A DNA stretch of 64,000 nt from NCBI RefSeq assembly GCF_009733815.1, contig NZ_WNXY01000007.1, positions 124,001 to 188,000 of the forward strand. Reading direction: 5' to 3'. The stretch is from Pseudactinotalea suaedae (GTDB lineage Bacteria > Actinomycetota > Actinomycetes > Actinomycetales > Beutenbergiaceae). This document shows, one piece after another, positions 17,064 to 25,644 of this stretch. The notes below the pieces were generated by a model. That model was not told the origin of the DNA. It saw only the letters and a program-made list of their open reading frames with translations, and ran no database searches. How positions within the stretch are numbered: the first letter of the stretch is position 1; the number at the start of each line of letters is the position of its first letter. The translations under genes and the position numbers were made by a program.

Positions 17064-17767
17064 GTCCCGGGACGCTCCGCCGTCAACGCCGGCTCGGTGC
17101 CCGCCGTGCGGCCGAGATGCGCGAGCACGGCCTGCGCGAGCTCGGTGACCTCGGGGATGATCGCGACGGCGCCGGCGAGCTCACCGGGCTCGCCATAGCC
17201 CCAGCCCGCTCCGAGGCAGTCGATGCCGTTCTCGGCGGCGCCCTCGACGTCGTGGTGGCGGTCCCCCACCATCACGATCCGTGAGACGTCCGGCACCCGC
17301 TCCGCACCGAGCTCGTCCAGGGCGTGCGCGATCACGGTCGCCTTGGTCGAGGGGACGTGGTCCGGCGGGGCGCCGTAGACGCCGTCCACGAGCCGGTCCA
17401 GGCCCCACCTGCGGCAGATCTGCCGCGCGTAGCCCTCGGGCTTGGAGGTGGCGACCGCGAGCGTGACCCCGGCCGCCCGGAGCTGTTCGAGCTGTTCCGG
17501 GACGCCCGTGAACGGCGCCGACTCCCACATACCGCCCGCCTCGAACTCGGCCCGGTAGGCGTCGATGCCCTCGAGGATGCGGTCCTCCGGCACCCCCTGC
17601 ATCGCCAGCGAGACCGGCAGCGGCGGACCCACGAACCGCAGCAGCATCTCCGTGGGCGGGACCGGCAGCCCCAAGCGCGCGAGGGCGGCACCGGCGGAAC
17701 GGATGATGCCGGGCGCCGAGTCGGACAGGGTGCCGTCGAGGTCGAGCAGGGCGAGCGGGGCGGTCAT
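17060..17767 (-). CDS. HAD-superfamily phosphatase (phosphoglycolate-phosphatase-like)
   Basis: The protein has 235 residues. HAD motif 1 is DLDGTL (residues 9-14, nucleophile D9). Motif 2 is the Thr/Ser in ATSKPEG, motif 3 is a lysine near SSTKATV, and motif 4 is GDRHHDVEGA. The helical cap between motifs 1 and 2 is of the phosphoglycolate phosphatase type. The gene overlaps etfA upstream and the APH kinase downstream by four bases each. Phosphoglycolate is possible, but the family is promiscuous and the context does not decide. Confidence 0.87.
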   Translation of the reverse strand: MTAPLALLDLDGTLSDSAPGIIRSAGAALARLGLPVPPTEMLLRFVGPPLPVSLAMQGVPEDRILEGIDAYRAEFEAGGMWESAPFTGVPEQLEQLRAAGVTLAVATSKPEGYARQICRRWGLDRLVDGVYGAPPDHVPSTKATVIAHALDELGAERVPDVSRIVMVGDRHHDVEGAAENGIDCLGAGWGYGEPGELAGAVAIIPEVTELAQAVLAHLGRTAGTEPALTAERPGT

Positions 17768-18738
17768 GAGCCCCGCGACTGGTCGAGGTGCTCACGGATC
17801 GCCGCAGCAGCGGCGGGCAGGATCTCCTGCAGGTCCCCGATCACGGCGAAGTCCGCGATCTGCACCAGCGGGGCGTCCGGGTCGACGTTGACGGCGACGA
17901 TCGTGCCGGAGGCCTGCATCCCGCCGTGGTGGTGCGGCGCACCGGAGATGCCGGCGCCGATGTACAGCCGCGGCGCGATCGTGACGCCGGTCTGGCCGAC
18001 CTGCGCGTCGTGCGGCTGCCAGCCCTCGTCCACGCAGTCACGGGTGGTGCCGACCGCGGCGCCCAGCACGTCCGCGAGCTCCTCGACCGCGGCGAAGTCG
18101 CCCTCGGTGCCGCGGCCGCCGAGCACCACGGTCGCCGCCTCCGCCAGCGCCGGCCTGCCCGCGGTGGGACGCACCTCGCGCTCGAGCAGCTCGAGCCCGC
18201 GCGGCAGGGTGGCGTCGACCTGGAGCGGTTCGGCAGCGGTGCTCGCCGCGCGGTCGGCGGGGGTCGCGACCACCGCGTTCGCTCGCACCGTCGCCACCGC
18301 GACAGGGCAGGTGACGGCGCAGCGCGTCTCCCACGTCCCGGCGAACACCCGCTTGCCACCGACGACCTGGTCGGTGTCGCCGTCCTCGGCCAGGGAGGCG
18401 ACGTCGAGGAGCAGACCGGCGTCCAGGAGCCACGCGGCGTGCGCCGCGACCTCCTTCGCCACGAAGGAGGTGGGCAGCAGCACACGGTGGGCGCCGGTGA
18501 CCTCGGCGGCGGTCGCCACCGCCCGGCCCGCAACGGCTGCGGCGTGTCGCGCGTCACCGAGCTCGGCGACGAGCGCGCGCTCCACCCCGGCCGTGCCGAG
18601 CGCGTGCAGGTCGGGCTCGGCCAGCGGCTGCAGCGACAGCACGGTCGGTGTGCCGAGCGTGCGCGCGAGCGTCACCGCCTCCAGCACCGGCCCACGGACG
18701 TCGCCGAGCGCGACGACCAGCACCTGACGAGCGGTCAC
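17764..18738 (-). CDS. etfA: Electron transfer flavoprotein alpha subunit
   Basis: This is the FAD-binding subunit of ETF (324 residues), which takes electrons from acyl-CoA and related dehydrogenases. The C-terminal FAD domain is clear: TRDCVDEGWQPHDAQVGQTG, then LYIGAGISGAPHHHGGM, then AVNVDPDAPLVQIADFAVIGDL. The start is GTG at 18738, overlapping the etfB stop (GTGA). The usual partners (ETF:quinone oxidoreductase, acyl-CoA dehydrogenase) are not in the window, so the electron source cannot be named. It is co-transcribed with HAD and APH genes whose connection to electron transfer is unclear. Confidence 0.93.
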   Translation of the reverse strand: MTARQVLVVALGDVRGPVLEAVTLARTLGTPTVLSLQPLAEPDLHALGTAGVERALVAELGDARHAAAVAGRAVATAAEVTGAHRVLLPTSFVAKEVAAHAAWLLDAGLLLDVASLAEDGDTDQVVGGKRVFAGTWETRCAVTCPVAVATVRANAVVATPADRAASTAAEPLQVDATLPRGLELLEREVRPTAGRPALAEAATVVLGGRGTEGDFAAVEELADVLGAAVGTTRDCVDEGWQPHDAQVGQTGVTIAPRLYIGAGISGAPHHHGGMQASGTIVAVNVDPDAPLVQIADFAVIGDLQEILPAAAAAIREHLDQSRGS

Positions 18739-19538
18739 CGGGCACCTCCCACGAGGTCGTTGTCGAGGAGGTACCGCGCGAGCAGGACGCCGCCCTCGCC
18801 GTCGTCGTCGGTCACGATCTCCGGGCCCGGGTGCTCCGGCCGCTGCGCGGCCTCGACGACGCGGGTCCGGGAGCCCGCGGCACCGACCTCCTCGTCCGCG
18901 AGGCCCAGGTCGGTGTGCGTGAGGACCGTGATCTCGGCTGCACGGGCGGCGAGCAGGTCCTTCATCTTCGGCAGCCGTGGGTCGTTGGCGGAGTCGGTGA
19001 CCGAGACCACCGCGGGGGTGGCTGCGCGCCAGCGCTCGGTCGCGCCGTCGAGCTCGCGGCGACCGACCAGGGTCTGGCCCTCGAGCGTGAGCTCCTCGAC
19101 GACGGTCAGCTGTGGCCAGCCCAGCTCGGCGGCGACGAGCGAGGGGATCACCGAGCCCAGGCCGTCGAGCGCCGCGAGACCGGTGAGCACCACGTCGACC
19201 GGCGCCTCGCCGTCGAGATGACGCACGGCGGCGGCGAGCGCGCGAGCGGTGGCGACCACGTCGCCACCGGCGAAGGCGTCGCCGGTCGCGTGCACCGCGC
19301 GGCTCGCTCCCATCGCGAGCGTGCGGCGCAGCGCGTCGACGGCGATGCTCGGGCCGAGGGTGACGGCGATCACCTCGCCCTCGCTCGAGCCGGCGAGCTG
19401 GAGCGCCGCCTCGACGGCGTTCTCGTCGACCTCGTTGAGGGCCGAGTCGTCGGAGGTGCGGACGGTGCGCCCGTCCTCGCCGAGTGCGCGCTGGCTCAGC
19501 AGCTCCGGGACATGCTTGACGAGGACGACCACACGCAT
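18735..19538 (-). CDS. etfB: Electron transfer flavoprotein beta subunit
   Basis: The product has 267 residues and opens with MRVVVLVKHVPE, as usual. The AMP-binding domain contains the regularly placed segments LNEVDENAVEAAL, VLTGLAALDG, LGWPQLTVV and DPRLPKMKDLLAAR, the last being the partner-recognition region. The stretch LAALDGLGSV differs from the more usual acidic DxDxGQV segment of the AMP/FAD contact loop, which may reflect an actinobacterial variant. First gene of the leftward operon. The start is ATG at 19538. The 98-bp gap to the divergent glgX must hold both promoters. Confidence 0.93.
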   Translation of the reverse strand: MRVVVLVKHVPELLSQRALGEDGRTVRTSDDSALNEVDENAVEAALQLAGSSEGEVIAVTLGPSIAVDALRRTLAMGASRAVHATGDAFAGGDVVATARALAAAVRHLDGEAPVDVVLTGLAALDGLGSVIPSLVAAELGWPQLTVVEELTLEGQTLVGRRELDGATERWRAATPAVVSVTDSANDPRLPKMKDLLAARAAEITVLTHTDLGLADEEVGAAGSRTRVVEAAQRPEHPGPEIVTDDDGEGGVLLARYLLDNDLVGGAR

Positions 19539-19636
19539 GGTGCCAGCCTGCCACGTCCGCGGGCGCTCGCCCGCCCCTGAACGACGACGTCCGTCGTGCG
19601 AGCGCTAGATTGTTCCGTCAGCCGAGACCGAGGACC

Positions 19637-21847
19637 ATGACGACGCTCACCGAACCGCCCACGACCCTGCTCGAGACGAGCCGGGCCACCTCCCCTGCGC
19701 GCCGGACGGAGCGGTTCGGCGTCCACCTGGAGGGCGACGGCGTCGACGTCGTGGTCAGCGCCCCGTTCGCCGACGCGGTGTGGCTGTGCCTGCTCGAGCA
19801 GGCGGGCGAGGGGTGGGCGGAGCGACGGGTCGCGCTGATGCCGCGCCTGCACGGACGCTGGCACGCGCACGTCCCGGGGGTCGGGGCCGGGCAGCGGTAC
19901 GGCTTCCGGGTCGAGGGTCCGTGGGACCCTGCCCACGGCATGCGGCACAACCCCGCGAAGCTGCTGCTGGACCCGTACGCGCGCGGCATCGCCGGCACGG
20001 TGGAGCTGCGGGGCGAGATCTACGGGCACCCGGTCGACGACGACCTCTCGCCGTTGCCCGTCGACGAGCCGGACGGTCGCGACAGCGCACCGTTCGTGGC
20101 CCACGGCGTGGTGCTCGAGGACCGCCCAGGCGCAGGTGCTGCGAACCGGCCCGCCACCACCTGGAGCCGGACCGTGGTCTACGAGGCCCACGTGCGTGGG
20201 CTGACGCTGCAGCTGCCGGGCGTGCCCGAGCACCTGCGTGGCACCTATGCGGGGCTCGCGCACCCCGCGGCCATCGAGCACCTGCGCAGCATCGGGGTGA
20301 CCAGCATCGAGCTGCTGCCGATCCACGCGAAGATGACCGAGCCGGCGCTGCAGCAGCGCGGCGTCGTGAACCACTGGGGCTACAACACGCTGTCGTTCTT
20401 CGCGCCCGAGCCGTCCTACGCCACGCAGGCCGCCCAGGAGGCCGGACCGGCCGCCGTCCTCGACGAGGTCAAGGGGATGGTGCAGCTGCTGCACGAGGCC
20501 GGGCTGGAGGTGCTCCTCGACGTCGTCTACAACCACACGTGCGAGGGCGGCATCGACGGGCCGACGCTGTCCTGGCGCGGCCTCGACGACTTCGGGTACT
20601 ACCTGCGCGACGGGTCGGCGGTGGCGCGCTACCTCGACGTCACGGGGTGCGGGAACTCCCTCGACTTCCGCAACCACCGCGCGATCCAGCTGACGCTCGA
20701 CTCGCTGCGGTACTGGGTGCAGCAGGTCGGCGTCGACGGGTTCCGGTTCGACCTGATGACGACGCTCGCGAGGCGCGCCGACCGGGTGGACATGGAGCAC
20801 CCGCTGCTGGTGGCGCTCGCGAGCGACCCGGTGCTCAGCGGCGTCAAGCTGATCGCCGAGCCCTGGGACCTCGGGCCGCACGGCTGGCAGACCGGCAACT
20901 TCCCGCCGCCGCTGAGCGAGTGGAACGACCGGTACCGCGACTGCGCACGCACGTTCTGGCTCACGGACGCGGCTGCCATCGCGCGCGGCGGGCAGGGCCA
21001 CGACCTGCGCGACCTCGCCACCCGGCTGGCCGGCTCGGCCGACATGTTCGCCCACACCGACGTGCCGGGCGGGCGCGGTCCGGTCGCGTCGGTGAACTTC
21101 GTGACGGCCCACGACGGCTTCACGCTCGCCGACCTGACGGCCTACGACGTCAAGCACAACCACGCCAACGGCGAGGACAACCGCGACGGCTCCGACCACA
21201 ACCGCTCGTGGAACCACGGCGTCGAGGGGACCACCGACGACCCGGCGATCCGCGCGGCTCGACGACGCTCGCAGCGGAACCTGCTCGGGATGCTGTTCGT
21301 CTCGGCGGGGACGCCGATGCTGACCGCCGGAGACGAGGTCGCCCGCACCCAGCAGGGCAACAACAACGCCTACTGCGCCGCCGTCGACGGCAGCGACGAC
21401 CGCAGGTTGTCGATCGACTGGGAGCTGTCGGAGTCCCAGCGCGACCAGCTGGCCACCGTGCAGCACCTCGCGGCGCTGCGGCGCGAGCACGTGGTGCTGC
21501 GACCGTGGCGCTTCCGCCGCCCCGACGAGTCCCGCTCCGGCCGCCCGACCCTGATGTGGTTCGACGAGACCGGCGAACCGATGCACCTCGACGTCTGGCA
21601 CGACCCCCACCGCCGCATCCTGGTGAAGTACCGCGTGAGCCCGGCCCTCGACGACCGGAACCTGCTGGTCGTGGTCAACGGCGCCGGCAACGACGTGGCG
21701 GTCACCGTCCCCACCCTCGACGAGCGGTTCGAGCTGGTCTGGGACTCGGCGTGGGAACGACCTGCGGACGGTGAGCCGGACGTCGTCGACGGCGGCGACA
21801 CCACGACCGTGGCCGCGATGAGCATGCGGGTCTACCTCAGCCTCTGA
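19637..21847 (+). CDS. glgX: Glycogen debranching enzyme GlgX (TreX-type, GH13)
   Basis: The 736-residue enzyme hydrolyses alpha-1,6 branches of limit dextrin. An N-terminal CBM48-like domain (RYGFRVEGPWDPAHGMRHNP...) precedes the GH13 barrel. Catalytic residues are nucleophile D372 (GFRFDLMT), acid/base E408 (LIAEPWDLG) and stabiliser D493 (VTAHDGFTL). The GlgX-typical KHNHANGEDNRDG follows. The start is ATG at 19637. TAGATT at 19606-19611 is a candidate -10. Together with glgP, glgE and glgB 6-13 kb downstream it completes turnover of branched alpha-glucan. It is not contiguous with them and diverges from etfB. Confidence 0.94.
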   Translation: MTTLTEPPTTLLETSRATSPARRTERFGVHLEGDGVDVVVSAPFADAVWLCLLEQAGEGWAERRVALMPRLHGRWHAHVPGVGAGQRYGFRVEGPWDPAHGMRHNPAKLLLDPYARGIAGTVELRGEIYGHPVDDDLSPLPVDEPDGRDSAPFVAHGVVLEDRPGAGAANRPATTWSRTVVYEAHVRGLTLQLPGVPEHLRGTYAGLAHPAAIEHLRSIGVTSIELLPIHAKMTEPALQQRGVVNHWGYNTLSFFAPEPSYATQAAQEAGPAAVLDEVKGMVQLLHEAGLEVLLDVVYNHTCEGGIDGPTLSWRGLDDFGYYLRDGSAVARYLDVTGCGNSLDFRNHRAIQLTLDSLRYWVQQVGVDGFRFDLMTTLARRADRVDMEHPLLVALASDPVLSGVKLIAEPWDLGPHGWQTGNFPPPLSEWNDRYRDCARTFWLTDAAAIARGGQGHDLRDLATRLAGSADMFAHTDVPGGRGPVASVNFVTAHDGFTLADLTAYDVKHNHANGEDNRDGSDHNRSWNHGVEGTTDDPAIRAARRRSQRNLLGMLFVSAGTPMLTAGDEVARTQQGNNNAYCAAVDGSDDRRLSIDWELSESQRDQLATVQHLAALRREHVVLRPWRFRRPDESRSGRPTLMWFDETGEPMHLDVWHDPHRRILVKYRVSPALDDRNLLVVVNGAGNDVAVTVPTLDERFELVWDSAWERPADGEPDVVDGGDTTTVAAMSMRVYLSL

Positions 21848-21924
21848 CCGCCGTCTTCTGGTGCCTCGCCGGGGTTCCGATCCCGGGGCGCGGCGGCTCG
21901 TGCAGGCCTACAGTGGCCCTACCT

Positions 21925-21956
21925 CCTGCGACCGCTGGGAAGCCTGCGGTCGCAGG
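21925..21956 (+). promoter_or_regulatory. 11-bp stem-loop between glgX and the small acidic gene
   Basis: CCTGCGACCGC (21925-21935) pairs perfectly with GCGGTCGCAGG (21946-21956) around a 10-base loop. It lies 77 bases after the glgX stop and ends 14 bases before the AAGGAG of the next gene. A TACAGT hexamer at 21909-21914 could be a -10 box just upstream. If so, the hairpin would be at the 5' end of the acidic-protein mRNA. Otherwise it is a glgX terminator without a U-run. The sequence cannot separate the two. Confidence 0.6.
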
Positions 21957-21981
21957 CCCGACGAGCACGAAGGAGCACAGC

Positions 21982-22176
21982 ATGTCGAGCACACCTACGC
22001 CTCCGGTCGTCCCCGTTCCCGATGATGACGACGAGCCCGCCGACACCCTGGTGGACGTGGGCGACGGCGACGACCGCCAGCTGGACCCCGACTTGAACGA
22101 CGACATGGTCGACAGCGCCGAGGCCGACCGCCGCGCCGCCACCGAGGGCGAGGCCGAGGGCTCCGCCGAGCTGTAG
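21982..22176 (+). CDS. Small highly acidic protein of unknown function
   Basis: A 64-residue protein with about one third Asp and Glu (PDDDDEPADTLVDVGDGDD, DPDLNDDMVDSAEADRR). No cysteine, no aromatic residues and no hydrophobic core are present, so it is probably disordered. A good ribosome site (AAGGAG, eight bases before the ATG) supports that it is translated. It is framed by two hairpins (21925-21956 and 22197-22232), forming its own small transcription unit. I do not recognise a family. Its acidity suggests a cation-, basic-protein- or nucleic-acid-mimicking role, which is only a guess. Confidence 0.7.
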   Translation: MSSTPTPPVVPVPDDDDEPADTLVDVGDGDDRQLDPDLNDDMVDSAEADRRAATEGEAEGSAEL

Positions 22177-22196
22177 CCGGACCGGCCACCACACCG

Positions 22197-22232
22197 GCTC
22201 AGGGCTGCGCGCGACCTCGCGCAGCCCTGAGC
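22197..22232 (+). terminator. 15-bp perfect stem-loop terminator after the acidic protein gene
   Basis: GCTCAGGGCTGCGCG (22197-22211) pairs perfectly with CGCGCAGCCCTGAGC (22218-22232) around six bases. It begins 20 bases after the stop of the acidic gene and lies before the -10 of the flavoprotein gene. There is no U-tract, as is usual for terminators in high-GC actinobacteria. It is the clearest intrinsic-type terminator stem in the window. Confidence 0.85.
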
Positions 22233-22251
22233 GCCGCCCGCCACGCGCCGA

Positions 22252-22257
22252 TAGGGT
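22252..22257 (+). promoter_or_regulatory. -10 box for the flavoprotein gene
   Basis: TAGGGT fits TAnnnT and ends eight bases before the ATG at 22266, suggesting a leaderless or nearly leaderless transcript. It lies directly after the terminator stem, consistent with a fresh transcription start. Confidence 0.4.
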
Positions 22258-22265
22258 GCGGGACC

Positions 22266-23912
22266 ATGGCAGACACCGACGTCGTCGTCATCGGAGCGGG
22301 CCTGTCGGGCCTCGTCACCGCGACCGAGCTGGTCGCCCGCGGCAGAAAGGTGACGCTGCTGGACGCCGAACCAGCCGCGTCCCTGGGCGGGCAGGCGTGG
22401 TGGTCGTTCGGAGGGCTGCTGCTGATCGACTCACCGGAGCAGCGCCGCCTCGGGGTCAAGGACTCCGCCGATCTCGCGCTCGCCGACTGGCTCGCCTCCG
22501 CGAGCTTCGTCGAGGGCGCCGACCGCGGCGAGGGTCCCGACCGCCACGGGTACGCGTGGGCCCGTGCGTACATCGAGCTGGCGGCGGGTGAGCTCCGGCC
22601 CTGGCTGCGCGCCAAGGGGGTGCGCTGGTTCCCGCTGGTGCAGTGGGCCGAGCGGGGCGGCCACGACGGCTACGGGCGCGGCAACACCGTCCCCCGCTTC
22701 CACGTGACCTGGGGCACGGGTCCGGCCGTCCTGGAGCCGTTCGTCCGGGCCGCGCGCGACGCCCGCGCCGCCGGGACGCTCGACGTGCGGTTCCGGCGCC
22801 GGGTCAGCGAGATCGTCCTCACCGACGGCACGGTCACCGGCGTCCGCGCCGACGTCCTCGCGCACGCCCCCTCCGGTCGCAGCCGGCCCAGCAGCCGCGA
22901 GGTGGTGGGCAGCGAGGAGATCGCGGCGGACGCCGTCGTCGTCGCGACCGGCGGCATCGGCGCGAACCATGAGCTGGTGCGGGCGCTGTGGCCCGCGGGC
23001 GCCGGCCGGCTCCCGGTCGACCTGCTCGCCGGGGTCCCGGACGGCACCGACGGCAGCGGCATCGAGCTGGCGGCGGCGGCCGGAGCCGACGTGGTGCACA
23101 CGGCCCGGATGTGGCACTACCCCGAGGGGCTGCCGATGGACCCTCCCGTGTGGAGCAGGCACGGCGTGCGCATCCTGCCGGGTCCGAGCTCGCTGTGGCT
23201 CGACGCCGAGGGCCACCGGCTCCCCGCGCCGCTGTTCCCGGGCTTCGACGCGTTGGGCGCGCTCACCTACCTCACCGCTCGTGGCCACGAGCACTCCTGG
23301 TTCGTGCTGAACAAGGCGATCATGGCCAAGGAGTTCGCGTTCTCCGGCTCGGACATGAACCCCGACCTCACCGGCAGGAGCGTGCGTCAGCTCCTCAAGC
23401 GGGTCACCGGAGGCGCGACCCCGGTGATGAGGTTCTCGACGGCGTCGCCCGACTTCGTCTGGGCCGACGACGTGGCGTCCCTCGCGGCGGGGATGAACGC
23501 CTTGACCGGAACCGCGCACATCTCGACCACCGCTCTGGCGAGCGTCATCGAGGCGCGCGACGCCGCCGTCGTGAACGGCGGTGACGCCCAGCTGGAGGAG
23601 GTGCGCAAGGCGCGCAGCTACGTCGTCGACAAGCGGATGCGGGTCGCCGAGCCGGCACCGCTGACCAGGCCCGAGGACGGCCCGCTGCTCGCGGTGCGGC
23701 TACGGGCGCTGACGCGCAAGACCCTCGGTGGCCTGCACACCGACACGACCGGGCGGGTGCTGCGTCCCGACGGCGGCGTGCTGCCGGGCCTGTGGGCGGT
23801 CGGCGAGGCCGCCGGGTTCGGCGGTGGCGGCATCCATGGGGAGCGTGCCCTGGAGGGCACGTTCCTGGGCGCCTGCCTGCTGACCGGCAGGGTGGTCGGG
23901 CGGACGATCTGA
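22266..23912 (+). CDS. FAD-dependent oxidoreductase of the fumarate reductase/ketosteroid dehydrogenase superfamily
   Basis: The protein has 548 residues. The N-terminal dinucleotide motif is VVVIGAGLSGLVTATELVARG. The second FAD contact lies in AVVVATGGIGANHELV. The C-terminal GLWAVGEAAGFGGGGIHGERALEGTFLGACLLTGR forms the usual end of the FAD_binding_2 fold. Overall length and layout match the actinobacterial 'FAD-binding dehydrogenase' proteins related to Rv0785. The substrate is not known. A true 3-ketosteroid dehydrogenase is less likely because no steroid genes are near. It stands alone, with a TAGGGT -10 eight bases before the start. It ends nine bases from the converging hexapeptide-repeat gene. 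Confidence 0.85.
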   Translation: MADTDVVVIGAGLSGLVTATELVARGRKVTLLDAEPAASLGGQAWWSFGGLLLIDSPEQRRLGVKDSADLALADWLASASFVEGADRGEGPDRHGYAWARAYIELAAGELRPWLRAKGVRWFPLVQWAERGGHDGYGRGNTVPRFHVTWGTGPAVLEPFVRAARDARAAGTLDVRFRRRVSEIVLTDGTVTGVRADVLAHAPSGRSRPSSREVVGSEEIAADAVVVATGGIGANHELVRALWPAGAGRLPVDLLAGVPDGTDGSGIELAAAAGADVVHTARMWHYPEGLPMDPPVWSRHGVRILPGPSSLWLDAEGHRLPAPLFPGFDALGALTYLTARGHEHSWFVLNKAIMAKEFAFSGSDMNPDLTGRSVRQLLKRVTGGATPVMRFSTASPDFVWADDVASLAAGMNALTGTAHISTTALASVIEARDAAVVNGGDAQLEEVRKARSYVVDKRMRVAEPAPLTRPEDGPLLAVRLRALTRKTLGGLHTDTTGRVLRPDGGVLPGLWAVGEAAGFGGGGIHGERALEGTFLGACLLTGRVVGRTI

Positions 23913-23921
23913 CGCCCCGGA

Positions 23922-24335
23922 TCAGGCGGCGCGGTGCTCCTGCTCCAGGCCACGCCGGCTGACCGTGGCCAGGGCGGGAATCTCCGAGTCGGGTCTCAGG
24001 GTCACGTTCGGGCGCACCCGCGCCCCGGCTCCGACGACCGTGCGGCTCCCGAGCCGCGCACGCGCGCCGACGATCGCGTCCCGCTCCACGTGGACCGCGG
24101 TCGCCAGGTACGCGCCGGTCTCGATCCGCGCGCCCGACTCGATCCAGCACCCGGCACCGAGCCGGGCGCCGGCGGCGATCCTGGCGCCGGGGTCGACCCA
24201 GGCGGTCTCCTCGACACGGGCGGACGGGTCGACGTCGGCACGCATGGCGACCATGCCGCCGCCGTTGTCGTGCCGCCGGTACCGGATCACCGCACCGTTG
24301 TCGAGCTCGAGCTCCTCGTACTTCTTCTTCCTCAT
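23922..24335 (-). CDS. Left-handed beta-helix (hexapeptide repeat) protein
   Basis: The 137-residue product starts at MRKKKYEELEL (ATG 24335, AAGGGG upstream). After a short N-terminal strand region, residues about 30-115 form consecutive hexapeptide-type turns (DVDPSARVEETAWVDPGARI, then GARLGAGCWIESGARI and so on). Alanine and valine/isoleucine recur at six-residue spacing. Such coils occur in acyltransferases and gamma-carbonic anhydrases. No catalytic histidine triad of either type is evident, since only three histidines are present and they are scattered. It is therefore probably structural or an unassigned transferase. Genes on both sides are unrelated. Confidence 0.75.
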   Translation of the reverse strand: MRKKKYEELELDNGAVIRYRRHDNGGGMVAMRADVDPSARVEETAWVDPGARIAAGARLGAGCWIESGARIETGAYLATAVHVERDAIVGARARLGSRTVVGAGARVRPNVTLRPDSEIPALATVSRRGLEQEHRAA

Positions 24336-24507
24336 CAACACCCCTTGTTCTCTACATGACATAACGCACGAGACCCCTCCAGGATTCCCGAGACCGGCGG
24401 TCCCAGGTCGAGCCTGCACACCCCTCGGTACCCAGTCGGCGGGCATCGCAGTCCCGTGGGCGCGACGACCGTGATGCCGGGTGCACGGCAGCGCCTCCCA
24501 TCGTCAG

Positions 24508-24513
24508 TAACCT
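24508..24513 (+). promoter_or_regulatory. -10 box of a leaderless trpS transcript
   Basis: TAACCT fits TAnnnT and ends six bases before the GTG at 24520, placing the transcription start at the start codon. No Shine-Dalgarno is present, which agrees with leaderless translation. Confidence 0.55.
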
Positions 24514-24519
24514 CGTCCG

Positions 24520-25638
24520 GTGACCACCGACGTATTCGACGACGACGCGCCCGACTTCGAGCCCAGCGGGATCTCCGACCGATCGCTGCTGACGGCGCAG
24601 CTCCGCAGCGCCGAGATCGAGCGACAGATCGCCACCGACCCCTCGACGTTCCGCGTGCTGACCGGCGACCGGCCCACCGGCCGGCTCCACCTGGGCCACT
24701 ACCTGGCCACGCTGTCGAACCGGGTCCGGCTGCAGGACCTGGGCGTCGAGACGATGATCCTCGTCGCCGACTACCAGGTGATCACCGACAGGGACGACAT
24801 CTCCTCGATCGCCGATCGGGTGCGGGAGGTCGTCACCGACTACCTCGCCATCGGCATCGACCCCGCCCGGTCCACGATCTTCGCGCACTCGGCCGTGCCG
24901 GCGCTCAACCAGCTGATGCTCCCGTTCCTCAGCCTGGTGACCGACTCCGAGCTCCGACGCAACCCCACCGTCAAGGCCGAGCACGAGGCCACGGGCGGGC
25001 GCCCCATGAGCGGGTTGCTGCTGACCTACCCGGTGCACCAGGCCGCGGACATCCTGTTCTGCAAGGCGAACCTGGTCCCGGTCGGCAAGGACCAGCTGCC
25101 GCACCTGGAGCAGACGCGCGTGGTGGCGCGCCGCTTCAACGAGCGGTACGCGGGCGGGCAGCAGGTCTTCCCCTCCCCCGACGCCCTGCTCTCGGAGTCG
25201 GTCAACGTGCTCGGTGTCGACGGCACCAAGATGAGCAAGTCAAAGCGGAACACGATCGACCTCGCGATGACCGCGGACGAGACGGCCAAGCAGCTCAAGC
25301 GCGCGGTCACCGACTCCGACCGCAACATCACCTACGACCCCGAGCGCCGCCCCGAGGTGGCGAGCCTGCTGCTGATCGCGGCGACGCTGTCCGGGCGCGA
25401 CCCCGCCGAGATCGCCGCCGAGATCGGCGACGGCGGTGGTGGCGGCCTCAAGAAGCTCGTCACCGAGGTCGTCAACGAGCACCTGCGCCCGATCCGCGAG
25501 CGGCGGCGCGAGCTCGAGGCCGACCCGGGGCACGTGGCACGGATCCTCGCCGAGGGCAACGCCCGCGCGAACGAGATCGCCGACGCCACGCTCACCGAGG
25601 TCCGCGAGGCGATGGGGATGGTCTACACCTCCTCCTGA
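24520..25638 (+). CDS. trpS: Tryptophan--tRNA ligase
   Basis: The class I synthetase has 372 residues. It has the HIGH-type motif HLGH (57-60, after GDRPTGRL), the ATP-binding KMSKS (237-241, GTKMSKSKRN), and the TrpRS-typical tract LVTDSELRRNPTVKAE. An N-terminal extension of about 40 acidic residues (TTDVFDDDAPDFEPSG) makes it longer than the common bacterial form. The GTG start at 24520 is supported by the TAACCT box six bases upstream. No T-box or other leader is visible between the divergent hexapeptide gene and the start, so control by tRNA-sensing is unlikely. Confidence 0.95.
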   Translation: MTTDVFDDDAPDFEPSGISDRSLLTAQLRSAEIERQIATDPSTFRVLTGDRPTGRLHLGHYLATLSNRVRLQDLGVETMILVADYQVITDRDDISSIADRVREVVTDYLAIGIDPARSTIFAHSAVPALNQLMLPFLSLVTDSELRRNPTVKAEHEATGGRPMSGLLLTYPVHQAADILFCKANLVPVGKDQLPHLEQTRVVARRFNERYAGGQQVFPSPDALLSESVNVLGVDGTKMSKSKRNTIDLAMTADETAKQLKRAVTDSDRNITYDPERRPEVASLLLIAATLSGRDPAEIAAEIGDGGGGGLKKLVTEVVNEHLRPIRERRRELEADPGHVARILAEGNARANEIADATLTEVREAMGMVYTSS

Positions 25639-25644
25639 GCGGGC

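Noticed and set aside
22266-23912. 3-ketosteroid delta-1-dehydrogenase
   Set aside because: The fold agrees, but no steroid catabolism genes are near and the protein resembles the general FAD-binding dehydrogenase group.
24336-24519. T-box or tryptophan leader before trpS
   Set aside because: No specifier stem, antiterminator or Trp-codon leader seen. The -10 box six bases before the GTG leaves no room for a leader.
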